A stretch of DNA of 64,000 bases from CAMXAS01 sp964442435. Lineage in GTDB: Bacteria > Bacteroidota > Bacteroidia > Bacteroidales > P3. A program made the translations under genes and the position numbers. Numbering within the stretch: the first letter of the stretch is position 1; each line of letters begins with the position of its first letter. The stretch lies in contig CAYTZG010000007.1 in assembly GCA_964442435.1 (NCBI GenBank), forward strand, positions 1-64,000, given 5' to 3'. The notes beneath the pieces are model-generated. The model was given only the letters and a program-made list of their open reading frames with translations. It was not told where the DNA came from and did not search any database. This document shows, in pieces, positions 17,218-24,770 of this stretch.

Positions 17218-18976
17218 CGTTTCCCTCCTGTGTCGCGCGGGCGTCCTGCTCGTGTCGTGGTGGCTGTTGTCCGGCTTGGGGACGGTGCGCGCGCAGTCGT
17301 TTTCGGGCAACGATATGCAGAATATTCCGGGGCGACCCGGCGAGTGGATATTGAAAGGCAATGTCATCATCATCTCGCAGGGAAACCGTATCTATAGCGA
17401 CTATGCGGAATACAATCAGAAAACCACGTCCTGCGTGGCCTACGGCAATCTGCGCATCTTTACCAAAGACGGCGTCAAGATTACGGGCAAACGGCTGATT
17501 TACGACGGCCCCCGGCAAACCTACAACGTGGTGGAAGACGTGGTGCTGGACGACGGTTCGGTGGTTATGCGCACGCCCGAACTCGAATTCGAGGGGCGGC
17601 AAAACACGGCCACCTACGAAGCCGGCGGCGAGATGACGTCCGGCGAAACGGTCTTGAAATCTAAGCGCGGCCACTACGAGGGGCGGACGCAGATGTTCTA
17701 CTGCTACGACGAGGTGGTTATCGTCAATCCCGAATACACGATTTGGACCGACACGCTGCATTATCACCGGAGCGGTTTGGCCAAGTTTTTCGGCCCCACC
17801 AACATAGAGACCAACGACTACTATATGTACAGCCGCTGGGGCTGGTTCCATCAGGAAAAGGAGCAGGTCAGCCTCAAATACGACGCCTATATCAAGACCA
17901 AGGAAACGCAGACGCTCTACGGCGACAGCATCTATTACGATTTGGCTAAAAAACGCGGCAACGTGCACCGCAACGTCTTTTTGGAAGACACGGCGCAAGA
18001 CTGCTATGTCAAGAGCGAATACGCCGAGAACGACGAGGTGGCCGGCTATGCGTTCTTTACGCAGAACCCGCGGGCGGTCATGGTGCAGGATAAAACCGAC
18101 TCGCTGTTTCTCGTCAGCGACACGATGCTGTTGAAATACGTCACGGTCTATGACACGCTGTGGGAGGGAGGACGTCCCCGGCCGGATTCGACGTCAACGG
18201 CTGCCGTCGCTCAACCCGCCTCCGGCAAGGTTGCCAAAGACAGCGGCAAGGGCAAAAAGAAAGCGGCCAACGGCAAAAAGTCGGGTCAAACGGAACCCGC
18301 CCCCGCCGAAACGCCCGAAAAACCGCCGTTCCGCGTGGAGGAAGAGCGTGAAATCAGGGAGATGCTGGCCTATCCGAACGTGCGTTTCTTCAAAAAGGAC
18401 GTGCAGGGCAAATGCGATTCGCTGGTGTATTTCCGCCGCGATTCGTTGATGTTCATGCTCAACGAACCCGTGGTGTGGATGAGCGGCTATCAGGTGGACG
18501 GCGATACGATTAGGCTGTGGTTCAAGGAAAACCGCCCCGACCGGGTTTGGGTCAACGAAAACGTGTTTATGACCGCCCGCGTCGTGCTCAAGCCGGAAGA
18601 CACGATAACCAAGAGCCATGCGCTCGAATTGGAGGATGGCGAATGGTTCAACCAAATCCAAGGCAAGGAGATGTGGGGCTATTTCGACGACAGTTCCACG
18701 TTCCGTTTGGCCGACGTGACGGGCAAGGCCGAAGCCATCTACTATGTGGTCGATGACGAGAAGAAAGAGCTGATAGGCATCAACAAATCGTTGAGCAAGC
18801 GCATTAAGATGTATTTCGAAAACGCCGCCATTCAAGGTGTCAACCTCGTGGAACCGGAGCGCACCGCGCTTTATCCCGAGCCCGATTTGACGCAGCGGGA
18901 GCGTATCCTTAAACGCTTTCACTGGGTAACCGGCTTGCGTCCGCGTTCCCAATACGACCTGGCGCCGGAGTGGTAG
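17195..18976 (+). CDS. OstA/LptA-like LPS transport protein
   Basis: A 593-residue OstA-like protein. Beta-jellyroll repeats of the LptA/LptD N-terminal kind are visible from about residue 50 (ILKGNVIIISQGNRIYSDYAEYN; VAYGNLRIFTKDGVKITGKRL), and again later (LKSKRGHYEGRTQMFYCYDEVVIVNPEYTI). These proteins form or cap the periplasmic LPS bridge. A Lys/Pro/Gly-rich insert lies in the middle (encoded around 18200-18330), followed by a second repeat region. The start is the ATG at 17195, inside the end of the previous gene (23-nt overlap), because it places a hydrophobic signal (CRAGVLLVSWWLLSGLG) at the N-terminus. LptB is encoded at 8823-9545 and DsbD lies downstream. Confidence 0.82.
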   Translation: MCSRQRNNVSLLCRAGVLLVSWWLLSGLGTVRAQSFSGNDMQNIPGRPGEWILKGNVIIISQGNRIYSDYAEYNQKTTSCVAYGNLRIFTKDGVKITGKRLIYDGPRQTYNVVEDVVLDDGSVVMRTPELEFEGRQNTATYEAGGEMTSGETVLKSKRGHYEGRTQMFYCYDEVVIVNPEYTIWTDTLHYHRSGLAKFFGPTNIETNDYYMYSRWGWFHQEKEQVSLKYDAYIKTKETQTLYGDSIYYDLAKKRGNVHRNVFLEDTAQDCYVKSEYAENDEVAGYAFFTQNPRAVMVQDKTDSLFLVSDTMLLKYVTVYDTLWEGGRPRPDSTSTAAVAQPASGKVAKDSGKGKKKAANGKKSGQTEPAPAETPEKPPFRVEEEREIREMLAYPNVRFFKKDVQGKCDSLVYFRRDSLMFMLNEPVVWMSGYQVDGDTIRLWFKENRPDRVWVNENVFMTARVVLKPEDTITKSHALELEDGEWFNQIQGKEMWGYFDDSSTFRLADVTGKAEAIYYVVDDEKKELIGINKSLSKRIKMYFENAAIQGVNLVEPERTALYPEPDLTQRERILKRFHWVTGLRPRSQYDLAPEW

Positions 18977-19025
18977 GGCCGTATGCCGGCCCGCCGGCCG
19001 GTTTGCTATTCCTGTCTTTTTTTGT

Positions 19026-19033
19026 TAATTTTG
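19026..19033 (+). promoter_or_regulatory. Promoter -7 element for pssA
   Basis: TAATTTTG at 19026-19033 matches TAnnTTTG, and the usual start of transcription about seven bases on would leave a ~10-nt leader before the ATG at 19051. This supports that ATG over the longer reading frame beginning upstream. Confidence 0.5.
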
Positions 19034-19050
19034 TACGTTTTGTGTGTCGG

Positions 19051-19797
19051 ATGATAACGGACAAGATTTTGACGACGAAAGAGCGTATCCGGGCGTTTGT
19101 TCCCAATCTGCTGACCTTATGCAACCTGCTTTGCGGATGCGTGGGGATTTGGCTGTTGCTGGCGGGGCATCCCGGCGCGGCGGGTGTGTTGGTGTTCGCG
19201 GCGGCACTCTTCGATGTGTTTGACGGCATGGCCGCGCGTATGTTGGGCGTGTCGGGGCCGTTGGGCGTGCAGCTCGATTCGTTGGCCGATGTGGTCAGTT
19301 TCGGCGTGTTGCCGTCTTTCATGGCGTTTACGATGATGCGGGCGCAGGCTTTGATTTGGAGCGCGCTGGCTTTCGTGGCCTTTGTCATGGCCCTGTGTTC
19401 GGCCTATCGTTTGGCCAAATTCAATATCGACCCCGCGCAGAAAAAGCATTTTTCGGGTATGCCGACCCCGGTCAACGCCGTGTTTTGGGCGTCGCTCTGT
19501 CTGCATCAGGCGCGGAGCGGGCAGCTGTTGGGCGGCTATTACGTCCTGATTCTTTCGCTCATGTTCGCGGTCTTGCTCGTTTGCCCGTGGCGTATGTTCT
19601 CGCTCAAAAGCAAGGATTGGAGTTGGCGCGGCCGCAAGTTTTTCTATATATACGTAGCGTTGTCGTTCATCGCGGTGTGTGTGTCCGGATTTTTGGGCGT
19701 CTGCATCGCCGTGGTGTTCTATCCGGTATTTTCCTATCTGCATTACCATTTGGGCGGCGGTGACGTGGCGCACGACCCGGAATTTGAAGAAGCATAA
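19051..19797 (+). CDS. pssA: CDP-diacylglycerol--serine O-phosphatidyltransferase
   Basis: A 248-residue membrane enzyme that makes phosphatidylserine from CDP-diacylglycerol and serine, the precursor of phosphatidylethanolamine. The CDP-alcohol phosphotransferase signature is complete: DG-x2-AR-x8-G-x3-D-x3-D, read here as DGMAARMLGVSGPLGVQLDSLAD, about residues 57-79. It is followed by SFGVLPSFM and several membrane segments (NLLTLCNLLCGCVGIWLLLAG, YYVLILSLMFAVLLVC, FIAVCVSGFLGVCIAVVFY). Start at 19051 is backed by the promoter element at 19026. The next gene begins 15 nt later, so the PurS-tail protein may be on the same transcript. Confidence 0.92.
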   Translation: MITDKILTTKERIRAFVPNLLTLCNLLCGCVGIWLLLAGHPGAAGVLVFAAALFDVFDGMAARMLGVSGPLGVQLDSLADVVSFGVLPSFMAFTMMRAQALIWSALAFVAFVMALCSAYRLAKFNIDPAQKKHFSGMPTPVNAVFWASLCLHQARSGQLLGGYYVLILSLMFAVLLVCPWRMFSLKSKDWSWRGRKFFYIYVALSFIAVCVSGFLGVCIAVVFYPVFSYLHYHLGGGDVAHDPEFEEA

Positions 19798-19812
19798 TCA
19801 AAAATCAAGGAT

Positions 19813-20364
19813 ATGAAATTTCTATTTTACATCAATGTGATGCCGCTCAAAGCCTTGTTGGATCCGCAAGGTAAGGCGGTGACGGCCCGTCTGCGCACGA
19901 TGGGCATGAAAACCGTTCTTGACGCGCGTATCGGCAAGCACATGGAACTGTCGGTGGAAGCCAAGGACCTGAAAGCGGCCGAAGCGATTGTGGAACGCGC
20001 CTGCAAGGAAATGTTGCACAACCCGATTATGGAAAGCTATGAATACGCCGTAGCGACGGAAGCGCCCGCCAAGAAAGCGGCGGCTAAGAAACCCGTTGTA
20101 AAGAAGGCGGCTGCCAAGCCGGCGGCCAAAAAGACGGCTGCCAAGAAGGCCACGCCCGCCAAGAAAGCGGCGGCCAAGAAACCGGCTGTAAAGAAAGCGG
20201 CTGCCAAGCCGGCGGCCAAAAAGACGGCTGCCAAGAAAGCCGCGCCCGCCAAGAAAGCGGCGGCTAAGAAACCCGCTGTAAAAAAAGCGGTTGCCAAGCC
20301 CGTTGCCAAAAAGCCGGCTGTCAAGAAGCCCGTAGCCAAGAAAACGGCTACGAAAAAGAAATAA
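19813..20364 (+). CDS. purS: PurS domain fused to a histone-H1-like Lys/Ala tail
   Basis: A 183-residue protein in two unlike parts. Residues 1-81 match PurS, the small subunit of FGAM synthase in purine synthesis: VMPLKALLDPQGKAV, then MGMKTVLDARIGKHMELSVEA and MLHNPIMESYEYAV. PurS proteins normally end there, at about 80 residues. Residues 82-183 are a basic tail of AKKAAAKKP, AVKKAAAKP and AAKKTAAKK units, with about 38 Lys in 102 residues and no acidic residues after Glu84. Such a tail resembles histone H1 or bacterial H1-like (Hc1/HctB-type) proteins and should bind DNA or RNA. At the DNA level the tail is a 90-bp tandem repeat. It lies between pssA and dsbD; purL and purQ are not in the window. 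The PurS call is by motif; the tail's role is inference. Confidence 0.8.
   Translation: MKFLFYINVMPLKALLDPQGKAVTARLRTMGMKTVLDARIGKHMELSVEAKDLKAAEAIVERACKEMLHNPIMESYEYAVATEAPAKKAAAKKPVVKKAAAKPAAKKTAAKKATPAKKAAAKKPAVKKAAAKPAAKKTAAKKAAPAKKAAAKKPAVKKAVAKPVAKKPAVKKPVAKKTATKKK
20071..20343 (+). repeat. 90-bp tandem repeat encoding the purS tail
   Basis: Copies begin at 20071, 20161 and 20251, each starting AAGAAAGCGGCGG. The first two are close to identical over 90 bases; the third diverges in its second half. Each unit encodes 30 residues, so copy-number change keeps the reading frame. Confidence 0.85.
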
Positions 20365-20392
20365 CAAGCATCAATTTTAACCATCGAATAAC

Positions 20393-22468
20393 ATGAAAAA
20401 AATGGCGATTTGGTTGCTGTCCCTTTGCTTTTTGGCAATGGGCGCCGCCAATGCTCAGGAAAATCCTGTAAAATGGAAATTCACGGTAGAACCCGTGAAC
20501 GAACAAGAAGCCGTATTGGTGTTCTCGGCTACGGTAACCGGCGGCTATCACCTCTATGCCCAGCAACAGGACCCGCTCGGACCGTTGCCCACGGAATTCA
20601 TCTTTGCGGAAAATGCCGGCTACAAACTCAAAGGCAAGGCCGTTGAAAGCCCCAAGCCCGTTTCGGAAAAAGACGAGACGTTCGGCGTTATGGTGCAGTT
20701 CTTCAAAAAAGACGCCACGTTCCGTCAGACCGTCACGTTGGCCGAAGCCAAAGACATGGAAATCAAAGGCACGATTGACTATCAGGTCTGCAATGACGAA
20801 ACCTGTCTGCCGTTCAACGACATTCCTTTCTCGTTCAGCGTAAAGGCGGCCGATTTGAAGAAAGCCGCGACGCCCGCCGAAGCGGTGGCCGAAGCCGTAG
20901 CGGAAGTTGAGGAGGAAGCCGAAGCCGTGGTGGCTGCGGTAGAAGAAGCCATCGTGGAAGCGACCGAAGAACCCGCCGCTGAAAAAGCCGACGGCGAATC
21001 CCTGGCCGGCTTCATCCTCATCGCGATTCTGGCCGGTTTGGCCGCCGTGTTCACGCCTTGCGTGTTCCCGATGATTCCGATGACGGTATCGTTCTTTATC
21101 GACAGCGACGCCAGCGGCAAGGGCGGTCGTGCGACCGGCATTCTGAAAGGCGCTATTTTCACGGGTTCGATCACGTTGTTATATACGGCCATCGGCGCCA
21201 TCGTCGCGCTCACCAAGAGTGCCGATTTCGCCAACGTATTGAGCACGCACTGGATTCCGAACCTCATTTTCTTCGCGCTGTTCGTCGTCTTCGCGTTCTC
21301 GTTCTTCGGCCTGTTCGAAATCACGTTGCCCACGGGCCTGTCCAACAAAATGGACGCCAAGGCCGACAAGGGCGGTTATATTTCCGCGTTCTTCATGGCG
21401 GCCGTATTGGCCATCGTTTCGTTCTCCTGCACGGGCCCGTTCGTAGCGGCTCTGTTGGTGGAAGCGGCCATGGGTTCGTCGGTGCTCAAACCATTGTTGG
21501 GTATGTTCTTCTTCGGTTTGGCCATGGGCTTGCCGTTCTTCCTGCTTTCGCTCTTCCCGTCCATGCTGGAGAAACTGCCCCGCAGCGGCGGTTGGCTCAA
21601 CTCGGTCAAGGTGGTGTTCGCCTTCGTGTTGCTGGCGTTCGGCATGAAGTTCCTGTTGAACATCGATCAGGTTTATGAACTGCACCTGTTCACGCGCGAA
21701 GTTTATCTCGCCATCTGGATTGTGCTGTTCACGCTCATGGGCTTCTACCTGTTGGGCAAGATCAAATTCTCGCACGACAGCGACGTGCCTCATATCGGCG
21801 TGTTCCGTCTCGTGCTCGTCATCATCACGTTCACGTTTGTCGTTTACCTGATTCCGGGTCTGTTCGGCGCGCCGTTGAAAATGGTGTCGGCTTTGGTGCC
21901 GCCCATGACGGTACAGCAGTTCGACTTGAGCAAGGGCGCGGCGGCTTCGACCGTGGCCATGCCCGGCGCGGTGGCCGGCGACGAACAGGTGTTGTGCGGC
22001 ACGCCCAAGTATGCCGACAAGCTGACGTTGCCGTTCGGCCTCAAAGGTTATTTCGACTATGAGGAAGGTTTGGCCTGCGCCCAACAGCAGCACAAGCCGG
22101 TGTTCATCGACTTCAAGGGCCATTCCTGCGCCAACTGCAAGAAGATGGAAATGGAAGTGTGGACCGACCCGCGCGTTCAGGCCTTGTTGAAACAATACGT
22201 CATCGTGGCGCTTTATTGCGACGACCGCACGGCCTTGCCCGAAAACGAATGGATAACCTCCACCGTTGACGGCAATGTAAAGAAGACGCTCGGCAAACGC
22301 AATGCGGATTTCGAAGTGACGAAATTCAAGACGAACACGTTGCCGTACTACCATCTGTTGGATGGCAACGGCGAACCCATCGTGGCCACGTCTTACGGAT
22401 ACAAGAGCGATGTAGAGGCGTTCATCGCCTACCTGCAAAGCGGCTTGGACGCTTTCAACGCCCGTTAG
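20393..22468 (+). CDS. dsbD: Thiol:disulfide interchange protein DsbD
   Basis: A 691-residue inner-membrane reductant carrier that passes electrons from cytoplasmic thioredoxin to periplasmic thiol proteins. The order is: signal peptide (MKKMAIWLLSLCFLAMGAANA); alpha domain with the redox pair CNDETC near residue 127-132; an Ala/Glu-rich acidic linker (~160-205); a membrane beta domain with FTPCVFPMIPM and SFSCTGPFVAA as its two key Cys; and a C-terminal thioredoxin domain with GHSCANCKKMEMEV as CxxC. All redox Cys are present. It ends in a strong terminator. The acidic linker contrasts with the basic tail of the neighbouring PurS protein. Confidence 0.95.
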   Translation: MKKMAIWLLSLCFLAMGAANAQENPVKWKFTVEPVNEQEAVLVFSATVTGGYHLYAQQQDPLGPLPTEFIFAENAGYKLKGKAVESPKPVSEKDETFGVMVQFFKKDATFRQTVTLAEAKDMEIKGTIDYQVCNDETCLPFNDIPFSFSVKAADLKKAATPAEAVAEAVAEVEEEAEAVVAAVEEAIVEATEEPAAEKADGESLAGFILIAILAGLAAVFTPCVFPMIPMTVSFFIDSDASGKGGRATGILKGAIFTGSITLLYTAIGAIVALTKSADFANVLSTHWIPNLIFFALFVVFAFSFFGLFEITLPTGLSNKMDAKADKGGYISAFFMAAVLAIVSFSCTGPFVAALLVEAAMGSSVLKPLLGMFFFGLAMGLPFFLLSLFPSMLEKLPRSGGWLNSVKVVFAFVLLAFGMKFLLNIDQVYELHLFTREVYLAIWIVLFTLMGFYLLGKIKFSHDSDVPHIGVFRLVLVIITFTFVVYLIPGLFGAPLKMVSALVPPMTVQQFDLSKGAAASTVAMPGAVAGDEQVLCGTPKYADKLTLPFGLKGYFDYEEGLACAQQQHKPVFIDFKGHSCANCKKMEMEVWTDPRVQALLKQYVIVALYCDDRTALPENEWITSTVDGNVKKTLGKRNADFEVTKFKTNTLPYYHLLDGNGEPIVATSYGYKSDVEAFIAYLQSGLDAFNAR

Positions 22469-22483
22469 GTCGTTGAAGCGATG

Positions 22484-22519
22484 AAAAAAAGGCTGCCCCG
22501 AAAGGGACAGCCTTTTTTT
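22484..22519 (+). terminator. Terminator after dsbD
   Basis: Stem AAAAAAAGGCTG (22484-22495) pairs with CAGCCTTTTTTT (22508-22519), with CCC-GAAA-GGG in the loop extending the helix. It lies 16 nt after the dsbD stop and is symmetric enough to also stop ssb transcription from the other strand. Confidence 0.9.
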
Positions 22520-22626
22520 GTTGGCGGAAACCGTTGACCGGGCCGTTGTCGTCCGCGTCACCCGATGCCCTTGCATCGTGCCGCTCAGCCGTGCCGCAGG
22601 CTACCGGTCGCAGCGGTAAACGCGCG

Positions 22627-23082
22627 TCAGAACGGCAGCGCGTCCTCCGACGGGTCGTAGTACGCCTCGTCCTTGTCCACGCTTGAGGGCACGGACGGCA
22701 TCACGGGGTCGCCTTTCTCCACGGCCGGCGTTTCGGGCTTCTTGTTGCCGTTGCCGCCGCCCAGCATCGTCAGGTTTTGGGCTTCGATTTCGGTCACGTA
22801 GTGCTTCTCGCCCTTGTCGTCTTCCCAAGAGCGCGTGCGCAGTTTGCCCTCCACATACACGGCATTGCCTTTTTGGAGATATTTCTCCGCCACCTCGGCC
22901 AAGCCGCGGTAGAGGACGACCGAGTGCCATTCGGTCTGTTCGATGCGGTCTCCGTTGTTGTTCTTGTACGTTTCGGAGGTCGCCATCACCATGCGGACTT
23001 TCTTCTGCCCGTTGGCGAATGTGAAAACTTCGGGATTCTTGCCCAAGTTTCCGATCAGGATGACTTTGTTTACGCCATTCAT
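22627..23082 (-). CDS. ssb: Single-stranded DNA-binding protein
   Basis: A 151-residue SSB. The OB fold is at residues 1-~108 (MNGVNKVILIGNLGKNPEV; TEWHSVVLYRGLAEVAEKYLQKGNAVYVEGKLRTRSW). A short disordered linker with GGGNGN follows, and then the acidic tip ending DALPF, which recruits repair and replication partners. It lies 49 nt downstream of mutY on the same strand. The following 158 bases to dsbD hold only the shared terminator. The family call is secure; no unusual residues are seen. Confidence 0.96.
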   Translation of the reverse strand: MNGVNKVILIGNLGKNPEVFTFANGQKKVRMVMATSETYKNNNGDRIEQTEWHSVVLYRGLAEVAEKYLQKGNAVYVEGKLRTRSWEDDKGEKHYVTEIEAQNLTMLGGGNGNKKPETPAVEKGDPVMPSVPSSVDKDEAYYDPSEDALPF

Positions 23083-23131
23083 AATACTGAAATTTTAAAG
23101 GTTTTGGATAATGTACGGGCAACGTCCGCTT

Positions 23132-24160
23132 TTAACGAACCTTTCTTCTTAAAAAATCCAAAAACTTTTCGATGACCTTGGGGACGGCATAGTCGGCCCA
23201 GTGTTCCGGGGCCACGGGAAAACAGCCGTCCGTGTCGAGCTGCGGCGGCAGCCGGCGGGGCGCTTCATAAAAGAACAGATGCAGCCGCTGATGCGTCAGC
23301 AGATGCGTGTATTGCTTTACGCGCGGCAGGTCGCCCAGCGGGGCTTCGTCCGAGGCGGTCTCTATGCAGGGCAGGTCGAACAGCCCCTTCCAGATGTCGT
23401 TTCCCTGCCGCCGCCGCAGATACAGCCCGTCGGGTCGCGCCACATAATAGTAGTGCAGATAACGTTCGCGCACAGCCTTTTTGGCCTTCTTTACCGGCAG
23501 CTGGTCCACGAGTCCGTCGCGCAACGCTTGGCAATGCCGGTGGTAAAAACACGATTCGGGGTTTTGCAGGCAGGGGGCCGACTTACCGGGCAGACACAGT
23601 AGCGCGCCCCATTCCATCATGGCCTGGTTGAACAGGTCGGGCCGCCGCCGGTCGATGCACCCGTCCAAAAAGGCCTTTATCTTCGCGCGGCAGGCGGGCG
23701 TGTCCACGGGTTCGGTCATGCCGTTGATGCGGCTCACCACGCGGAACACGTTGCCGTCTATAACCGGAAACGGTTGGCGGAACGCGAAAGACAGGATGGC
23801 GGCGGCCGTATAGTCGCCTATGCCCGGCAACGCGCGCACGGCTTCGTAGGTGTTGGGGAATTGGCCGCCGTGGCGCTCGCAGACGCACTTGGCCGCCGCG
23901 TGCAGGTTGCGGGCGCGGCTGTAATAGCCCAGACCTTGCCATTGTTTGAGCACGGTTTCTTCCGGGGCGTCGGCCAGGGCCTGTACGGTGGGGAAGGCGG
24001 CCATGAAGCGGTTGAAATAGGGAAGCCCCTGTTTGACCTGGGTCTGTTGCAGGATGATTTCAGACAGCCAAATCGGGTAAGGGTCTTGGGTTTCGCGCCA
24101 CGGAAGGTCGCGTTTGTTTTTTGAATACCAGTCTATTAATAGGTCAGATAACTGTGACAT
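23132..24160 (-). CDS. mutY: A/G-specific adenine glycosylase MutY
   Basis: A 342-residue base-excision enzyme that removes adenine opposite 8-oxoguanine. The N-terminal helices carry LPWRETQDPYPIWLSEIILQQTQV, then the HhH and catalytic-Asp segment LPGIGDYTAAAILSFAF with PVIDGNVFRVVSRI. The C-terminal NUDIX-like domain is at ~230-342. The iron-sulfur loop has four Cys but with unusual spacing: C-x7-C-x6-C-x5-C (CLPGKSAPC, then LQNPESC, FYHRHC), where C-x6-C-x2-C-x5-C is usual. Whether a cluster still forms is not known. A promoter-like TATTTTTG lies only five bases before the ATG, so the mRNA may be leaderless. It faces away from the HU gene. Confidence 0.94.
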   Translation of the reverse strand: MSQLSDLLIDWYSKNKRDLPWRETQDPYPIWLSEIILQQTQVKQGLPYFNRFMAAFPTVQALADAPEETVLKQWQGLGYYSRARNLHAAAKCVCERHGGQFPNTYEAVRALPGIGDYTAAAILSFAFRQPFPVIDGNVFRVVSRINGMTEPVDTPACRAKIKAFLDGCIDRRRPDLFNQAMMEWGALLCLPGKSAPCLQNPESCFYHRHCQALRDGLVDQLPVKKAKKAVRERYLHYYYVARPDGLYLRRRQGNDIWKGLFDLPCIETASDEAPLGDLPRVKQYTHLLTHQRLHLFFYEAPRRLPPQLDTDGCFPVAPEHWADYAVPKVIEKFLDFLRRKVR

Positions 24161-24165
24161 GAGAA

Positions 24166-24173
24166 CAAAAATA
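24166..24173 (-). promoter_or_regulatory. Promoter -7 element at mutY start
   Basis: TATTTTTG on the minus strand (24173 to 24166) matches TAnnTTTG; the ATG of mutY follows after five bases, which would make the transcript leaderless or nearly so. Confidence 0.4.
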
Positions 24174-24215
24174 GAAAAAAGCCCCGATAAAAGAGGATTA
24201 TTTTGAAAATATTCT

Positions 24216-24223
24216 TATATTTG
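24216..24223 (+). promoter_or_regulatory. Promoter -7 element for the HU gene
   Basis: TATATTTG at 24216-24223 matches TAnnTTTG and lies 82 nt before the HU start codon, leaving a leader of about 75 nt. No well-placed -33 TTG was seen. Confidence 0.45.
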
Positions 24224-24305
24224 CATCGGCTAAAAATGGCGGGCAGTCCGCTTGGGGCGCGTTCCGGCATCAAGGCAGAGTATAAACCCATAATAACAAA
24301 ATACC

Positions 24306-24593
24306 ATGACAAAAGCAGAAGTTGTATCCGAGATCGCCGCTAAGACGGGTCTGGAAAAAACCGTTGTATTGGCGACCGTAGAAACGTTTATGGATGTCAT
24401 CAAAGACAACATGATTTCCGGTCAGAACGTTTACCTCAGAGGTTTTGGCAGTTTCATCATCAAGACGCGCGCGAAGAAGACGGGCCGTAACATTTCGAAG
24501 AACACGTCCATCGAAATTCCCGCCCACAACATTCCCGCGTTCAAGCCGGCCAAATCCTTCCTGACGAACGTTAAGAAGAACGTAAAGGCCTAA
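24306..24593 (+). CDS. HU-family DNA-binding protein
   Basis: A 95-residue nucleoid protein of the HU/IHF family. The N-terminal helices (MTKAEVVSEIAAKTGLEKTVV) are followed by the beta-arm signature VYLRGFGSFIIKTRAKKTGRNISKNT, and the IPAFKPAKSFLTNVK end is typical. Whether it acts as an HU homodimer or with another subunit cannot be read here. The stop is three bases before the COX24-like mini-gene, and a hairpin terminator follows both. It is the only dedicated nucleoid protein in the window, relevant to the basic tails on PurS and aspartase. Confidence 0.95.
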   Translation: MTKAEVVSEIAAKTGLEKTVVLATVETFMDVIKDNMISGQNVYLRGFGSFIIKTRAKKTGRNISKNTSIEIPAHNIPAFKPAKSFLTNVKKNVKA

Positions 24594-24596
24594 GCC

Positions 24597-24686
24597 ATGC
24601 CGAGCGGAAAGAAACGTAAGCGGCATAAAATGGCGACGCATAAACGCAAGAAGCGTTTACGTAAGAATCGCCATAAAAAGAGATAG
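24597..24686 (+). CDS. AURKAIP1/COX24-type basic mini-protein (probable ribosome-associated)
   Basis: A 29-residue protein, MPSGKKRKRHKMATHKRKKR followed by nine more mostly basic residues, with 17 Lys or Arg in 29. Short proteins of nearly this sequence are conserved in Bacteroidota and carry the AURKAIP1/COX24 domain, whose mitochondrial relative mS38 is a small-subunit ribosomal protein. A ribosomal role here is inference from that relationship. The ATG lies three bases after the HU stop, so the two are translated from one mRNA. It is too short for most gene finders. The identification rests on the sequence pattern and is fairly secure. Confidence 0.85.
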   Translation: MPSGKKRKRHKMATHKRKKRLRKNRHKKR

Positions 24687-24714
24687 TTATCTCTTATAGA
24701 TGACCCAAATATGC

Positions 24715-24754
24715 AACAGTAGGTATGCTTAGGCGTGCCTACTGTTTGTATTTT
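24715..24754 (+). terminator. Terminator after the HU operon
   Basis: Stem AACAGTAGGTATGC (24715-24728) pairs with GCGTGCCTACTGTT (24733-24746), with wobble pairs and a TTAG loop, followed by TGTATTTTA. It lies 28 nt after the mini-gene stop and 16 nt before the rng start. Confidence 0.75.
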
Positions 24755-24770
24755 ATCAAACGGAAGTTGA

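Noticed and set aside
20054..20364. A free-standing histone H1-like gene
   Set aside because: The tail is in frame with the PurS domain, and no separate start codon or gap lies between them.
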